From contig JAJEAI010000111.1 of assembly GCA_022824205.1 (NCBI GenBank), positions 1 to 64,000 of the forward strand: 64,000 nucleotides of DNA. Reading direction: 5' to 3'. Shown one piece after another: positions 8,081 to 16,844 of this stretch. Position 1 is the first letter of the stretch, and each line of letters begins with the position of its first letter. A program made the translations under genes and the position numbers. The notes under the pieces were generated by a model, which worked only from the letters and a program-made list of their open reading frames with translations, searched no databases and was not told where the DNA came from. The DNA comes from Candidatus Binatia bacterium. GTDB taxonomy: Bacteria; Desulfobacterota; Binatia; UBA9968; JAJDTQ01.

Positions 8081-9001
8081 ATGCGCATCGCTGCCGTAGA
8101 CCTTGTCAGCAACACGTGCTTCCCGGCCCTGGCCGCACAGGAACTGGGGTTCTACCGGGAAGAGGGCGCGAACGTGGAAATCGAGCTGGTGTCGCAGATC
8201 GGCGCCACGCGGGCGCTCCGGGAGGGGAGCGCGGACGCCATGATCGCGGGGTCGGTGCACGACCTGCTGCGGGAGTTTCCGGGCTGGAGCGGCGCCAAGC
8301 TGCTGGTGGCCCTGTCCCAAGGGACGCCGTGGCTCTTGACGGTGCGGGCGGATCTGGACGTGGAACGGGGTGACCTCAACGCGCTCAGGGGCCTGCGGCT
8401 CACCGCGGCCGAGGGACCGGACCTGGTGTTCAAGACGCTGCTGGCTGCCGGCGGGCTGGATCCGGAGTGCGATGTGAGCATGGTGCACCTGCCCGGCTCG
8501 GAGGGCCGGAAAGTGTCCTTCGGCGTCTACGCGGCGCGTGGACTGGAATCGGGGCAGATCGACGGCTTCTGGTCCAACGCCATGGGAAGCGCCACCGCGG
8601 TCTCGCTCGGTGTCGGCAAGGTCCACGTGGACGTGCGGCGGGGCGACGACCCGGCGGAGGTGCGCTACTGCACCTTCGCGGGCCTCGGCACCACGGATGC
8701 CTTCATCGAGCGGGAGCCGGAGCAGTGCGCGGCGGCCGTGCGCGCCATCGTCAAGGCGCAGAAGGCGCTGCGCGCGGATCCCTCGAAGGCGGCGCGGGTG
8801 GGGGAGGGGCTCTTCCCGGATGACGCGACCGCGCTTATCGCCGGCATCGTGGAGCGGGATGTGCCGTTCTACGAGCCCGCCATTTCCGAGGAGGCGGTGG
8901 CGAAACTGAACGCGTTCGCCCACTCCGTCGGCCACCTGCCGGGGCCGGTGGCGTACGAGCAGGTGGCGGCGGTGCAGTTCCGCGATTTGTGGGAGGGGTG
9001 A
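8081..9001 (+). CDS. ABC-type solute-binding protein (NMT1/SsuA-like) lacking a signal peptide
   Basis: A 306-residue periplasmic-binding-protein fold of the NMT1/THI5-SsuA type. The typical opening ELGFYREEGANVEI and the two-lobed layout with SQIGATRALREGSADAM are present. No hydrophobic leader or lipobox is seen: the protein starts MRIAAVDLVSNTCFPALAAQ, directly at the first strand of lobe one. No permease or ATPase genes adjoin it. Either it acts in the cytoplasm as a ligand-binding protein, is exported by an unrecognised route, or the gene has lost its leader. It sits between a VapBC pair and a repeat cluster. Confidence 0.75.
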   Translation: MRIAAVDLVSNTCFPALAAQELGFYREEGANVEIELVSQIGATRALREGSADAMIAGSVHDLLREFPGWSGAKLLVALSQGTPWLLTVRADLDVERGDLNALRGLRLTAAEGPDLVFKTLLAAGGLDPECDVSMVHLPGSEGRKVSFGVYAARGLESGQIDGFWSNAMGSATAVSLGVGKVHVDVRRGDDPAEVRYCTFAGLGTTDAFIEREPEQCAAAVRAIVKAQKALRADPSKAARVGEGLFPDDATALIAGIVERDVPFYEPAISEEAVAKLNAFAHSVGHLPGPVAYEQVAAVQFRDLWEG

Positions 9002-9034
9002 GGAGTCCCCGCCACCTCCGGCATCGCTCTCGTA

Positions 9035-9200
9035 GTCATTCCCGTGAAACAGGCCGTGTCAGAACTCCGCTCGGATGAGAAAAGGCACCACGCCCCGAAT
9101 CGTCATTCCCGCGGAAGCGGGAATCCAGGAGGGGTCGGGGCGGGGATATACAGCCGCCGCAACCGCCCCACCCATGGATTCCCGCTTCCGCGGGAATGAC
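9035..9200 (+). repeat. Composite inverted-repeat cluster b
   Basis: The leading arm at 9035 reads GTCATTCCCGTGAAACAGGC and continues CGTGTCAGAAC. The hairpin unit begins at 9102, 67 bases later, and its mirror copy ends at 9200. The region between arm and hairpin (CGGATGAGAA...CGCCCCGAATC) closely matches that of cluster a, so the two are recent copies of one element. It lies between convergent genes. Confidence 0.85.
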
Positions 9201-9232
9201 GGTCTACTCGTGTTTCGGGGCGCTTGCCGAGC

Positions 9233-10474
9233 TCAGAACCCCGCCGCCGGCTCCAGCGCCCCTTCCGGCGGGGTCCGCGTCTCGTAGGCCCACTCGGGCA
9301 TGCGGCTCTCCATGCCGTTGGCGGCCAGCTCGGCCTCGTAGGTCTTTCGTATCTGCGGGTCCTCGTCCATGTAGGAGATGGCGTTACCGCCGTCGCGGGT
9401 GTCCACCGCGCCTACGTCCTTGGCCTGGCCGCCGGGGGCGCCGCCGCGCCGGAAGGCCGGCCCGTACGGGCCGTCGAAGATCAGCAGCCTGAGCCCCGCC
9501 GGGTCGGTGCCGAAGTGCTGGTGGAACCAGTCGCCGCGCATGGGTGCGGCGCTGATCATACCTACCGGCTCGTAGGTCTGCTGCTTGACGTCGCCGCCGT
9601 GTCCTCCCTCCCAAGGCCGCATGCCCAGGGTGTCCGGCCACGTGTAGCTGAACCCCTTGCCCTTGATGCACACCAGGATGGCGCCGGAGCTGTGCTTGTG
9701 CGCCTTGGAGTATTGGCCGGTCTCGTACTGGGCGATCTTCATGTAGAAGTTGGCCCCGGCCATGTGGGGTTCCACCCGGCGGTAGCTGAAGGATCGGCGG
9801 TTGTCCCGCGGCAGCTCGCACGTGACGATGTCCGGGATGACGTTGGTGAGGCGCATGGCGAGGCCTCGTACCGGGTCGGCGCGGATCTCCTCCACCGGCT
9901 TGAAGTAGTCGTCCTCGCCGGAGAACCGCTTCGCGAACTCGTAGGGGCAGTCCATCACGAACTCGGCGTCGCGGACCAGGTTCAGGATGTTGGGCGCGGT
10001 GGTGGCGGCCAGCAGCATGGCCGGGGTGGAGGTGGCGTTGACCACCCGGTGCCAGGCGTTCAAGGGGATGCCGAAGAGCGAGCCCGGACCCCATTCGAAG
10101 GTGAGCTTTCTGCTTTCGCTCTTGTGCCACACCTCGGTGGTGCCGCGCCCCTCCACGACGTAGTAGGTCTCCTCGTAGAGATGGCGCTCGGCGTTCAACG
10201 CGCCCGCGCCCGGGACCTCCACCACGTACATGCCCCAGAGGTGCTCGGTGCCCAGGAGCTGGATGCCGATGCCGCGGCCGCCCAGGCGTTTCCAGGGTTT
10301 CAACGGCAGGTCCTGGACCTTGTGCACGCCGATGTCCCGGTGGATGGAGATACCCTGGTCCTCCATGAAACGGTCGTAGGGCGACTTGGGATTCTGCCAC
10401 GTGCCGAAGCCGGCCTTGCCGGTGGCCGAAGGCTCGTTGAAATCGAACAGTTCCGCGCCGGGCTCCACTCCCAT
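9233..10474 (-). CDS. Bicupin-domain protein, copy 1
   Basis: A 413-residue protein with two cupin barrels, a layout like gentisate dioxygenase-type bicupins. The first barrel (about residues 80-170) contains RHLYEETYYVVEGRGTTEVW and a later GIPLNAWHRVVN. The second (about 250-370) contains GQYSKAHKHSSGAILVCIKG with likely metal-binding histidines and later WFHQHFG. The enzyme activity is not predictable; metal-dependent oxygenase or isomerase is plausible. It is a close paralogue of the gene at 59646, with the same opening and the shared PDIVTCELPRDNRRS-like block. The ATG at 10474 follows AAGGAGGACATC. It is divergent from the amidohydrolase operon at 10731. Confidence 0.8.
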   Translation of the reverse strand: MGVEPGAELFDFNEPSATGKAGFGTWQNPKSPYDRFMEDQGISIHRDIGVHKVQDLPLKPWKRLGGRGIGIQLLGTEHLWGMYVVEVPGAGALNAERHLYEETYYVVEGRGTTEVWHKSESRKLTFEWGPGSLFGIPLNAWHRVVNATSTPAMLLAATTAPNILNLVRDAEFVMDCPYEFAKRFSGEDDYFKPVEEIRADPVRGLAMRLTNVIPDIVTCELPRDNRRSFSYRRVEPHMAGANFYMKIAQYETGQYSKAHKHSSGAILVCIKGKGFSYTWPDTLGMRPWEGGHGGDVKQQTYEPVGMISAAPMRGDWFHQHFGTDPAGLRLLIFDGPYGPAFRRGGAPGGQAKDVGAVDTRDGGNAISYMDEDPQIRKTYEAELAANGMESRMPEWAYETRTPPEGALEPAAGF

Positions 10475-10603
10475 GATGTCCTCCTTGGTCTTCCGGGTGG
10501 CTGTGGGAAGGGATGTTAACGGCGGTCCCCGGACCGGTCAAGCGCGACTGTCCGGCCGGGTCCGGGCGGGCCCGTCCCTGCGTGGATTCACGGGTTTCGC
10601 CGT

Positions 10604-10632
10604 TTGATAGGGTAGGGCCTTTGATCTATAGT
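10604..10632 (+). promoter_or_regulatory. Strong sigma-70-type promoter for the amidohydrolase operon
   Basis: TTGATA (10604-10609) and TATAGT (10627-10632) each match consensus at 5/6 and are spaced by exactly 17 bases. The predicted start is near 10639, giving a leader of about 90 bases before the ATG at 10731. Confidence 0.6.
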
Positions 10633-10730
10633 GGCACTGCTTCGGCCGCCAGCGGCCCGGCGTTTCCGAGCGAGCGATAAAGCAACACTCAACGGGGCGG
10701 TCGCCGCCTTTCCGAGGAAGGAGTTGAGCC

Positions 10731-11864
10731 ATGAAGGACGGATTTCGCGTAATCGATTCGGACCGGCACATCATGGAGCCTTCGGACATGTATGACCGGT
10801 ACATGCCGAAGAAGTTCCACGGGCGGGTGAAGATCACCGGACCGAACCAGTCGAACCGCTTCGTCGACGGCAAGCCCGTTTCCGACTCCAACCGGCGGCC
10901 CGACCGGGAGGTCACCGACTACGGCTACATCTTCGCCAGCAACGAGTCCTGGCGCGAGACCTTCGCCGAGGCAATCGCCACCGGCTTCGATCCCGCGTCC
11001 AACCTGCGCGACATGGACAGGGAAGGCATCGACCTGAGCGTGCTGTTCCCGACCATGGGCCTCTACGTCATGTGGAGCTCGGACATCGACCCGGAGCTGA
11101 GCCAGGCCATCTGCCGCGCCTACAACACCTGGCTCGCCGAGTACTGCGGCCACGACGAGTCGCGGCTCCGCGGCGTCATGCTGCTGCCCTTGCAGGACCC
11201 CGCCCGGGCGGTCGAGGAGCTGCGCCACGCGCGCGAGAAGCTCGGCCTGGTGGGCATCTTCTGGCGTCCCAACAAGCTGTGCGGCCGCACGCTGGCGAGT
11301 CCCGACTACTATCCCATCTACGAGGCGGCCCAGGACCTGGGCGTCACGGTGTGCGTCCACGAGGGCGCGCGCACGGTGCTGGAGCAGGCCGGCGGCGACC
11401 GCTACAGCGAGTTCGGACGCCACGTGGCCTGCCACCCGCTGGAGCAGATGCTCGCGTGCCTGAGCTTCTGCGCCGACGGCGTGCTGGAGAAGTTCCCGAG
11501 GCTCAAGGTGGCCTACCTGGAGTCGGGTTGCGGCTGGGTGCCCTTCTGGCTGGAACGCATGGACGAGCACTGGGAGCACGAATCCCACGGTTCGGCCAAG
11601 ACCACGCCCGAGAAGCCGAGCTTCTACTTCCACCGGCAGTGCTGGGTGAGCTGCGAGGCCGGCGAGGAACTGGTGCCGAGCTTCGTCGAGCACGTTGGCA
11701 ACGACCGTCTCACCATGGCCACGGACTATCCCCACAGCGACTGCATCGACAAGTGGCCCGACCTCACCGTGGGCGCCCTGAGCGCCAACGACAAGCTGTC
11801 GGAGGAGACGCGCCGCAAGATCCTGTGGGACAACCCGGTGCAGATGTTCAGCCTGGGAATGTAG
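10731..11864 (+). CDS. Amidohydrolase family protein (amidohydrolase_2 type)
   Basis: A 377-residue metal-dependent hydrolase of the ACMSD/decarboxylase-like amidohydrolase branch. It begins FRVIDSDRHIMEPSDMYDRY, where an aspartate replaces the first histidine of the usual HxH metal motif, as often occurs in this subgroup. Later pieces are VCVHEGAR, CHPLEQM, LKVAYLESGCGWVPFWLERM and DYPHSD, which supply the remaining metal-site histidine and aspartate candidates. The reaction (hydrolysis or decarboxylation of an aromatic or cyclic acid) is not determined. The ATG follows GGAAGGAG. The dehydrogenase starts 15 bases after its stop, indicating an operon. Confidence 0.85.
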   Translation: MKDGFRVIDSDRHIMEPSDMYDRYMPKKFHGRVKITGPNQSNRFVDGKPVSDSNRRPDREVTDYGYIFASNESWRETFAEAIATGFDPASNLRDMDREGIDLSVLFPTMGLYVMWSSDIDPELSQAICRAYNTWLAEYCGHDESRLRGVMLLPLQDPARAVEELRHAREKLGLVGIFWRPNKLCGRTLASPDYYPIYEAAQDLGVTVCVHEGARTVLEQAGGDRYSEFGRHVACHPLEQMLACLSFCADGVLEKFPRLKVAYLESGCGWVPFWLERMDEHWEHESHGSAKTTPEKPSFYFHRQCWVSCEAGEELVPSFVEHVGNDRLTMATDYPHSDCIDKWPDLTVGALSANDKLSEETRRKILWDNPVQMFSLGM

Positions 11865-11878
11865 GCGGGATACGAGCG

Positions 11879-12904
11879 ATGGCGAAATACCGGGTCGTCT
11901 ACTGCGGCAGCAACGATGTTCCCGTCGACCTGATCGAGCCCATCCTGCGCGAGGCGGACGCGGAGATGGTGATCGCCAGGCCGACCAACGACGAGGAGTT
12001 GGCGGAGGCCGGGCGAGGCGCGGACGGTATGATCTTCCACGGCGCCCTGCCGCTCACGCGCGAGATCATCGAAAAGCTCGACCGCTGCAAGGTGGTGTGC
12101 CGCACGGGCGTGGGCGTGGACCGGCTGGACCTGGAGGCTGCCAGGGAGCACGGCGTCACCGTGTGCAACGCCGCCGGCTGCAACTCCATCGAAGTGTCGG
12201 AGCAGATGATCGGCCTCATGATCGCCATCTCCCGCAAGCTCGTGCGCATGAACCAGTACGTGCGCGAGGGCCGCTGGCGCCGCCACACCGCCGAGCTGCA
12301 CTCCTACCGCGGCCCGGTGTCGCGCATCGCCGGACAGACCCTGGGGATCGTGGGCCTGGGCAACGTGGGGCGCCAGGTGGCGCCCCGCGCCCAGGGCATG
12401 AAGATGAACGTCCAGGCCGTGGACCCCTACGTGGCTCCAGAGATCGCCGAGGCCATGGGGGTGAAGCTGGTCTCCCTGGACGAGTTGGTGCGCACCTCGG
12501 ACGTCATCAGCCTGCACGCCCCGCTGGTATCCGCCACTCGCAAGATGTTCGGCAAGGACCAGTTCGCCGCCATGAAGAAGACGGCCTACCTCCTCAACTG
12601 CGCCCGCGGCGGCCTGGTGGACACCGACGCCCTCTACGAGGCCCTTACCACGGGCGAGATCGCCGGCGCCGCCCTCGACGTCACCGACCCCGAGCCCATG
12701 CCCGCCGACCACCCGATTCTGACGCTCCCCAACGTCATCGTCACCTGCCACACCGCTGCCAACTCCAACGAATCCTACGTCGACTGCCAGACCCACGCCG
12801 CGAGGGAGGTCGTGCGCGTCCTTCAGGGCGAGCCCCCGACCACCGAGATCAATGACCCGTGGCTGGTGGGCGAGGTACAGGATCAGGGGTTTGGAGGGGT
12901 GTGA
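11879..12904 (+). CDS. D-isomer-specific 2-hydroxyacid dehydrogenase (SerA-like)
   Basis: A 341-residue NAD-dependent 2-hydroxyacid dehydrogenase. The Rossmann motif is GLGNVG. The catalytic set is an arginine in NCARGGLVD, a glutamate in DVTDPEPMP and a histidine in VIVTCHTA. The length lacks the ACT regulatory domain of full-length phosphoglycerate dehydrogenase, so a catabolic 2-hydroxyacid or glyoxylate-type substrate is as likely as serine synthesis. The ATG at 11879 has the spacer GGCGGGATACGAGCG before it. It is co-directional with and close behind the amidohydrolase, and the two probably act in one short pathway. Confidence 0.85.
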   Translation: MAKYRVVYCGSNDVPVDLIEPILREADAEMVIARPTNDEELAEAGRGADGMIFHGALPLTREIIEKLDRCKVVCRTGVGVDRLDLEAAREHGVTVCNAAGCNSIEVSEQMIGLMIAISRKLVRMNQYVREGRWRRHTAELHSYRGPVSRIAGQTLGIVGLGNVGRQVAPRAQGMKMNVQAVDPYVAPEIAEAMGVKLVSLDELVRTSDVISLHAPLVSATRKMFGKDQFAAMKKTAYLLNCARGGLVDTDALYEALTTGEIAGAALDVTDPEPMPADHPILTLPNVIVTCHTAANSNESYVDCQTHAAREVVRVLQGEPPTTEINDPWLVGEVQDQGFGGV

Positions 12905-12918
12905 GGGTAGTCAGGAGA

Positions 12919-13119
12919 ATGGCGGTGAATAAGCCCGTTGAAATGCAGCGCAAAGGCCGACGCAGACTGGGTATCCTCAAGGAAATGATGAGCGAAGAGG
13001 AATTGAAGGCGCTCATCGAGGCGGTTGAACAACCGTTGTCGCCGGCAGATCAGGCGGCCCTGGAGGGTGAGTTGACAGACGATTTCGGCATCGCCAAGCC
13101 GCAAGTCCTTAAGGACTAG
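12919..13119 (+). CDS. Small hypothetical protein
   Basis: A 66-residue protein that I do not recognise. It is basic at the start (MAVNKPVEMQRKGRRRLG) and then acidic and helical (MMSEEELKALIEAVEQPLSP). The ATG at 12919 follows CAGGAGA. It starts 15 bases after the dehydrogenase stop and overlaps the end of the convergent gene at 13109 by 11 bases. It could be the last gene of the operon or a small regulator or antitoxin-like protein. No motif decides. Confidence 0.5.
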   Translation: MAVNKPVEMQRKGRRRLGILKEMMSEEELKALIEAVEQPLSPADQAALEGELTDDFGIAKPQVLKD

Positions 13120-14164
13120 CGTTGGCGCTACGGCGCGGACGCCCACCCTTACGACCGTTTCCCCTTGCGGTTGCCGTCTTGAGGGACGACTGGCTCTGGC
13201 CGCCGATCCCACCCATTTGGGACGCCATCCAATTCTTGGACCCGAAGACGCCCTGCAGCAGGGCCGGGACGTAAAGATCGGCATCGAGTCGCGGCCAGTG
13301 CAGCCCCAGCCCGGTCGGGCTGATTTCGATCTCTGCTAAGTCCTTTGGCGAGGCCCCAGCCAGTCCCTCCGCCAACATCACGGGAAACGTCACTTCCACA
13401 CCGGTGCTGAGTTCAACGATCACACGCTCTCTGCGGGGGTTATACCGTGCGGCATGGACATGGCCACCCTGACGTTCACGGATCCAGGCCAACGCCGATC
13501 TCAGCGCGTGGGCCAACTCTTTCGCCTTGTATTCATGGCTCTTCCCGGGACGGCTTGGGCTGATACAGTCGATAGCCTTGATGCCGGCGCGACGACATGC
13601 ATCCGCCGCAACCGTGCCGAGGGCGATGACCGTTCGTCCATCGACTTCGTGTCGGGTGATTCTATCGAAGGATTCGTCAATGTGTTTTGAGGGAAACGGC
13701 GGACTTAACTTGTCCGGAAGCAGGTGGAACGTTTGCGTGATGTATATATCCCTACGTTTCAGTCCGACCTGATCCAAGGCGCGATCCAGCACTTGGTTAA
13801 AGGGTATATCCGGCAGATAGCCTAACTTCTCCAAAACGCGGCGATTGGGTTCCACGGACGGAGCGTCCAGCCAGTAATGGGCGACAAGTACAGGGCCTGT
13901 CGCGCTGTGAGACTTCTTTTGGATGGGCGTTACCCACTCTCCGTCAAAACCGACATCGGTGAGTGTTTTGTACCCGGGAATCGCGAACTGGCGGCGGCGA
14001 GCGATGATGTCCCTTCTTTTCGGTTCATTCACCTCGTCGGTTCGATTGAATGCTGCCTCATCTTCGGCGACCGCTTCGTCCTCGTTCTGAGATTCGTAGT
14101 AGTGGAGGACGCGCTGGACTCGTTCCTTGTCCCACCCGTGCGGAAAATTGGTTGTCTTCCTCAT
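13109..14164 (-). CDS. Antitoxin-like / uracil-DNA-glycosylase-like / DUF2442 fusion protein
   Basis: A 351-residue protein with three recognisable parts. Residues 1-40 (MRKTTNFPHGWDKERVQRVL, then YESQNEDEAVAEDEAAF) look like the short antitoxin normally paired with DUF4258-type toxins. Residues about 90-230 look like a uracil-DNA glycosylase fold: PFNQVLDRALDQVGLKRRDI, IYITQTFHLLP, VIALGTVAADACRRAG and a final SPSRPGKSHEY in place of the HPS loop. Residues about 238-310 (VIVELSTGVEVTFPV, GLGLHWPRLDADLYVPALL) are a DUF2442 domain, itself often an antitoxin. The iron-sulfur cysteines of family 4/5 glycosylases are absent. The start codon overlaps the upstream toxin stop as ATGA. Individual domain calls are from pattern memory. 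The fusion itself is read directly from one uninterrupted frame. Confidence 0.65.
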   Translation of the reverse strand: MRKTTNFPHGWDKERVQRVLHYYESQNEDEAVAEDEAAFNRTDEVNEPKRRDIIARRRQFAIPGYKTLTDVGFDGEWVTPIQKKSHSATGPVLVAHYWLDAPSVEPNRRVLEKLGYLPDIPFNQVLDRALDQVGLKRRDIYITQTFHLLPDKLSPPFPSKHIDESFDRITRHEVDGRTVIALGTVAADACRRAGIKAIDCISPSRPGKSHEYKAKELAHALRSALAWIRERQGGHVHAARYNPRRERVIVELSTGVEVTFPVMLAEGLAGASPKDLAEIEISPTGLGLHWPRLDADLYVPALLQGVFGSKNWMASQMGGIGGQSQSSLKTATARGNGRKGGRPRRSANASP

Positions 14165-14445
14165 CTTCCTCTCCTTCTCATTCGTCGTCGAAACGCGGTG
14201 AGCGGCTTGCCTTTCAACTCATACGCCGTGATGACGAAGATCTGATCGGCCTCTCGGTCGGGCACATAGATGACCCGAAGAAAACGTCCTCCAGAAGTTC
14301 GGCCTATGGCAATGCGTGATCCCTCTCGGCCGGGACGGTCTTCACTTGGAGACATCAAAACATCCGTGACCTCAACCTCGTCGATTCCATGAGAGAAGAT
14401 ATGAGAATAACCGGTTTCTGGGTCAACATAAAATCTGAGCCGCAC
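14161..14445 (-). CDS. DUF4258-like toxin candidate
   Basis: A 94-residue protein of the DUF4258/BrnT-like kind, with a small RelE-type fold expected to act on RNA or ribosomes. The pattern RFYVDPETGYSHIFSHGIDE, GREGSRIAIGRT, LRVIYVPDREADQIFVITAY and a basic C-terminus RRRMRRRGR matches toxins found upstream of short acidic antitoxins. It is translationally coupled to the fusion gene by an ATGA overlap, with toxin first. The ATG at 14445 is the only reasonable start. No catalytic residue assignment is made. Confidence 0.65.
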   Translation of the reverse strand: MRLRFYVDPETGYSHIFSHGIDEVEVTDVLMSPSEDRPGREGSRIAIGRTSGGRFLRVIYVPDREADQIFVITAYELKGKPLTAFRRRMRRRGR

Positions 14446-14491
14446 TGCTTCGCCCTTCGGTCCCGGTTCGCATCACACCGAAAGGCACACG

Positions 14492-16804
14492 CTACCCCTT
14501 CCTCGCTTCCCGGATCGCCCGCCACAGCTTCGGCGCGGTGTACGGCATGTCGATGTGGTCGATGCCCAGCGGTGACAACGCATCCATCACTGCGTTGGCG
14601 ACGGCGGGCGGTGCGCCGTTGGTGCCGGCTTCGCCGACGCCCTTGACGCCCAGGGGGTTGAAGGGGTTGGGGGTTTCGGTTTCGCCGATGATGAGCGGCG
14701 GCATGGTGCTGGCGCGGGGGACGGCGTAGTCCATCAAGGTGCCGGTGCGGGGCTGGCCGTCCTCGTCGAAGACCATCTCCTCGCACAGGGCTTCGCCGAG
14801 GCCTTGGGCGAGGCCGCCGTGGACCTGGGCTTCCACGACCATGGGGTTCAGGACGACGCCGATGTCGTCCACCAGCACGAGCTTCTCGATGGTCAGCTCG
14901 CCGGTGTCGGCGTCGATGCGCACGAGGGCCACGTGGGCGCCGAAGCCCCAGGCTTCGCGGTTGGGGTCGAAGAAGGCGGTCTCGTGAAGACCGGGATCCA
15001 TTCCCGCCGGCGTGCCCTTGGCGTGGGCCGCGCCGGCCACTTGGCGCCAGGTCACGGTCCGTTCCGGCACGCCGGTCACGGCGAAGCCGCCCTCGACCTG
15101 GACCACGTCGTCCGCGGAGGCTTCCATGAGGTTCGCGGCGACGGCCTTGGCCTTGGTGACCAGGCGTTCGGCCGCGGTGGCCAGGGCGCCGCCGCCCATG
15201 ACCGCGCTGCGGCTGCCGAAGGTGCCGGTGCCCTGCTGGATGGCGATGGTGTCGCCGTGACGCACCACCACGTCTTCCATGGGCACCTTGAGGAGGTCCG
15301 CCGCCACCTGTGCCCACACGGTCTCGTGTCCCTGTCCGTGGGAACTGGAGCCGGTCAGCACCGTGATCGCGCCGGTGCGGTCCACCCGCACGGCGCCGCT
15401 CTCGAACCCGGCGCCGCCGCTGGGCTCCACGAAGGTGGAGACGCCGACGCCCACCAGCTCGCCCCGTTCCCGCGCCTCGTCGCGCATGCGGATGAGCTGG
15501 TCGTAGTCCGACAGCCGCAACGCCTCGTCCAGGGACTTCTCGTAGTCTCCCGAGTCGTATTCCACGCCCACGCCCGTGCGGTAGGGGAACTGCTCCGGCT
15601 GGATGTAGTTCTTGCGGCGAAGCTCCAGGGGGTCCATGCCAAGGTCGCGGGCGGCCTTGTCCGCCAGCCGCTCGATGTTGAGCACCGCCTCCGGCCGGCC
15701 GGCGCCGCGGTACGGGCCGGTGGGCACGGTGTTGGTGAAGGCGGAGACGATCTCCACCCGCACGTCCTGGATCTGGTAACAGCCCGGCGCCATGACCAGC
15801 ATGCGCTGGGGCGGTCCGGCGGTGGCGGAGTGCAGGTAGGCGCCCAGGTTCGCCACCACGCGCACCTTGAGGCCCAGCATCTTGCCGTCCTTGCTCAGGG
15901 CCAGCTCCGAGGTCATGGCCTGGTCGCGTCCCTGGCAAGTGGTGAGGAAGTCCTCGCTGCGGGTGGCCATCCACTTGACGGGCCGGCCGAGCTTCTGGGC
16001 CACGTGGCACACCAGCACGTCCTCGCGGTAGACGCAGCCTTTGCTGCCGAAGCCGCCGCCCACGTCGGGTGCGATGACGTGGATGCGGTTCTCGGGGAAG
16101 CCCAGCGAGTTGGCCAGGTCGGCCCGGGACCGGTGCGGCCCTTGGGTCGACATCCATACCGTGAGTTCCTTCCGGATGGGGTCGGGGTAGGCCAGCACGC
16201 CCCGCGCCTCCATGGACATGGCCACGAGCCGGGGGCTCTTCATGTGGAGACGGCAGACGTGGTCCGCCTCGGCGAACGCCTTGTCGACGTCGCCGTTCTC
16301 CCTTTTCATGGTGTAGCAGTGGTTGGTGCCGAGTTCCTCGTGGGCGAGGGTCGCGCCGTCCTCGAGGGCGGCCTCGGCGTCGGTGACCACGGGCAGGGAG
16401 TCATAGGTCACCCCGATGGCCGCGGCGGCGTCTTCCGCCAGGGCGCGGCTCTCCGCCACCACCGCGGCGATGGGCGCGCCCACCGCGTGGACCGTGCCGC
16501 GCGCCAGCACCGGATGTTCCGGCATGTTCATTTCCGGAGTGAGCATGGGCGCGCGCAACGCCAGGTCACCGGTGTCGTCGCCCGTGAGCACGCACACGAC
16601 GCCGGGCATGGCCGCGGCCTCGGCGGTGTCGATGGACACGATGCGGGCGTGGGGGTGGGTGCTCCGGTGGATCGCCACGTGCAGGATGCCCGGCAGCTTC
16701 ACGTCGTCCACGTAGCATCCCTGGCCGGTGAGCAGGGGCGGGTCCTCAACCCGGCGGATGGAAGCGCCGATCAGGCGGTTGGGGTTGCTTTGCTCTGTGC
16801 TCAT
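14492..16804 (-). CDS. Molybdenum hydroxylase large subunit (CoxL/xanthine dehydrogenase family)
   Basis: A 770-residue molybdopterin-cytosine-dinucleotide-binding catalytic subunit of an aerobic-type CO dehydrogenase/xanthine dehydrogenase family enzyme. The opening NRLIGASIRRVEDPPLLTGQ is typical. The active-site segment reads GPYRGAGRPEA, the pattern of form II or CoxL-like enzymes and not the AYRCSFR loop of true CO dehydrogenase, so an N-heterocycle or aldehyde is more likely than CO. It ends with MPYTAPKLWRAIREARKG. The ATG at 16804 begins the conserved region. It is the third gene of a small-medium-large set on the minus strand, separated from the medium subunit by repeat cluster c. 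Confidence 0.88.
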   Translation of the reverse strand: MSTEQSNPNRLIGASIRRVEDPPLLTGQGCYVDDVKLPGILHVAIHRSTHPHARIVSIDTAEAAAMPGVVCVLTGDDTGDLALRAPMLTPEMNMPEHPVLARGTVHAVGAPIAAVVAESRALAEDAAAAIGVTYDSLPVVTDAEAALEDGATLAHEELGTNHCYTMKRENGDVDKAFAEADHVCRLHMKSPRLVAMSMEARGVLAYPDPIRKELTVWMSTQGPHRSRADLANSLGFPENRIHVIAPDVGGGFGSKGCVYREDVLVCHVAQKLGRPVKWMATRSEDFLTTCQGRDQAMTSELALSKDGKMLGLKVRVVANLGAYLHSATAGPPQRMLVMAPGCYQIQDVRVEIVSAFTNTVPTGPYRGAGRPEAVLNIERLADKAARDLGMDPLELRRKNYIQPEQFPYRTGVGVEYDSGDYEKSLDEALRLSDYDQLIRMRDEARERGELVGVGVSTFVEPSGGAGFESGAVRVDRTGAITVLTGSSSHGQGHETVWAQVAADLLKVPMEDVVVRHGDTIAIQQGTGTFGSRSAVMGGGALATAAERLVTKAKAVAANLMEASADDVVQVEGGFAVTGVPERTVTWRQVAGAAHAKGTPAGMDPGLHETAFFDPNREAWGFGAHVALVRIDADTGELTIEKLVLVDDIGVVLNPMVVEAQVHGGLAQGLGEALCEEMVFDEDGQPRTGTLMDYAVPRASTMPPLIIGETETPNPFNPLGVKGVGEAGTNGAPPAVANAVMDALSPLGIDHIDMPYTAPKLWRAIREARKG

Positions 16805-16844
16805 GGATGTGTCCTCAAGGGTTTGGGTAGTGTCTGTGGGCCTG

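Noticed and set aside
14492..16804. Calling the hydroxylase a true CO dehydrogenase
   Set aside because: The active-site loop reads GPYRGAGR and not the AYRCSFR motif of form I CoxL.
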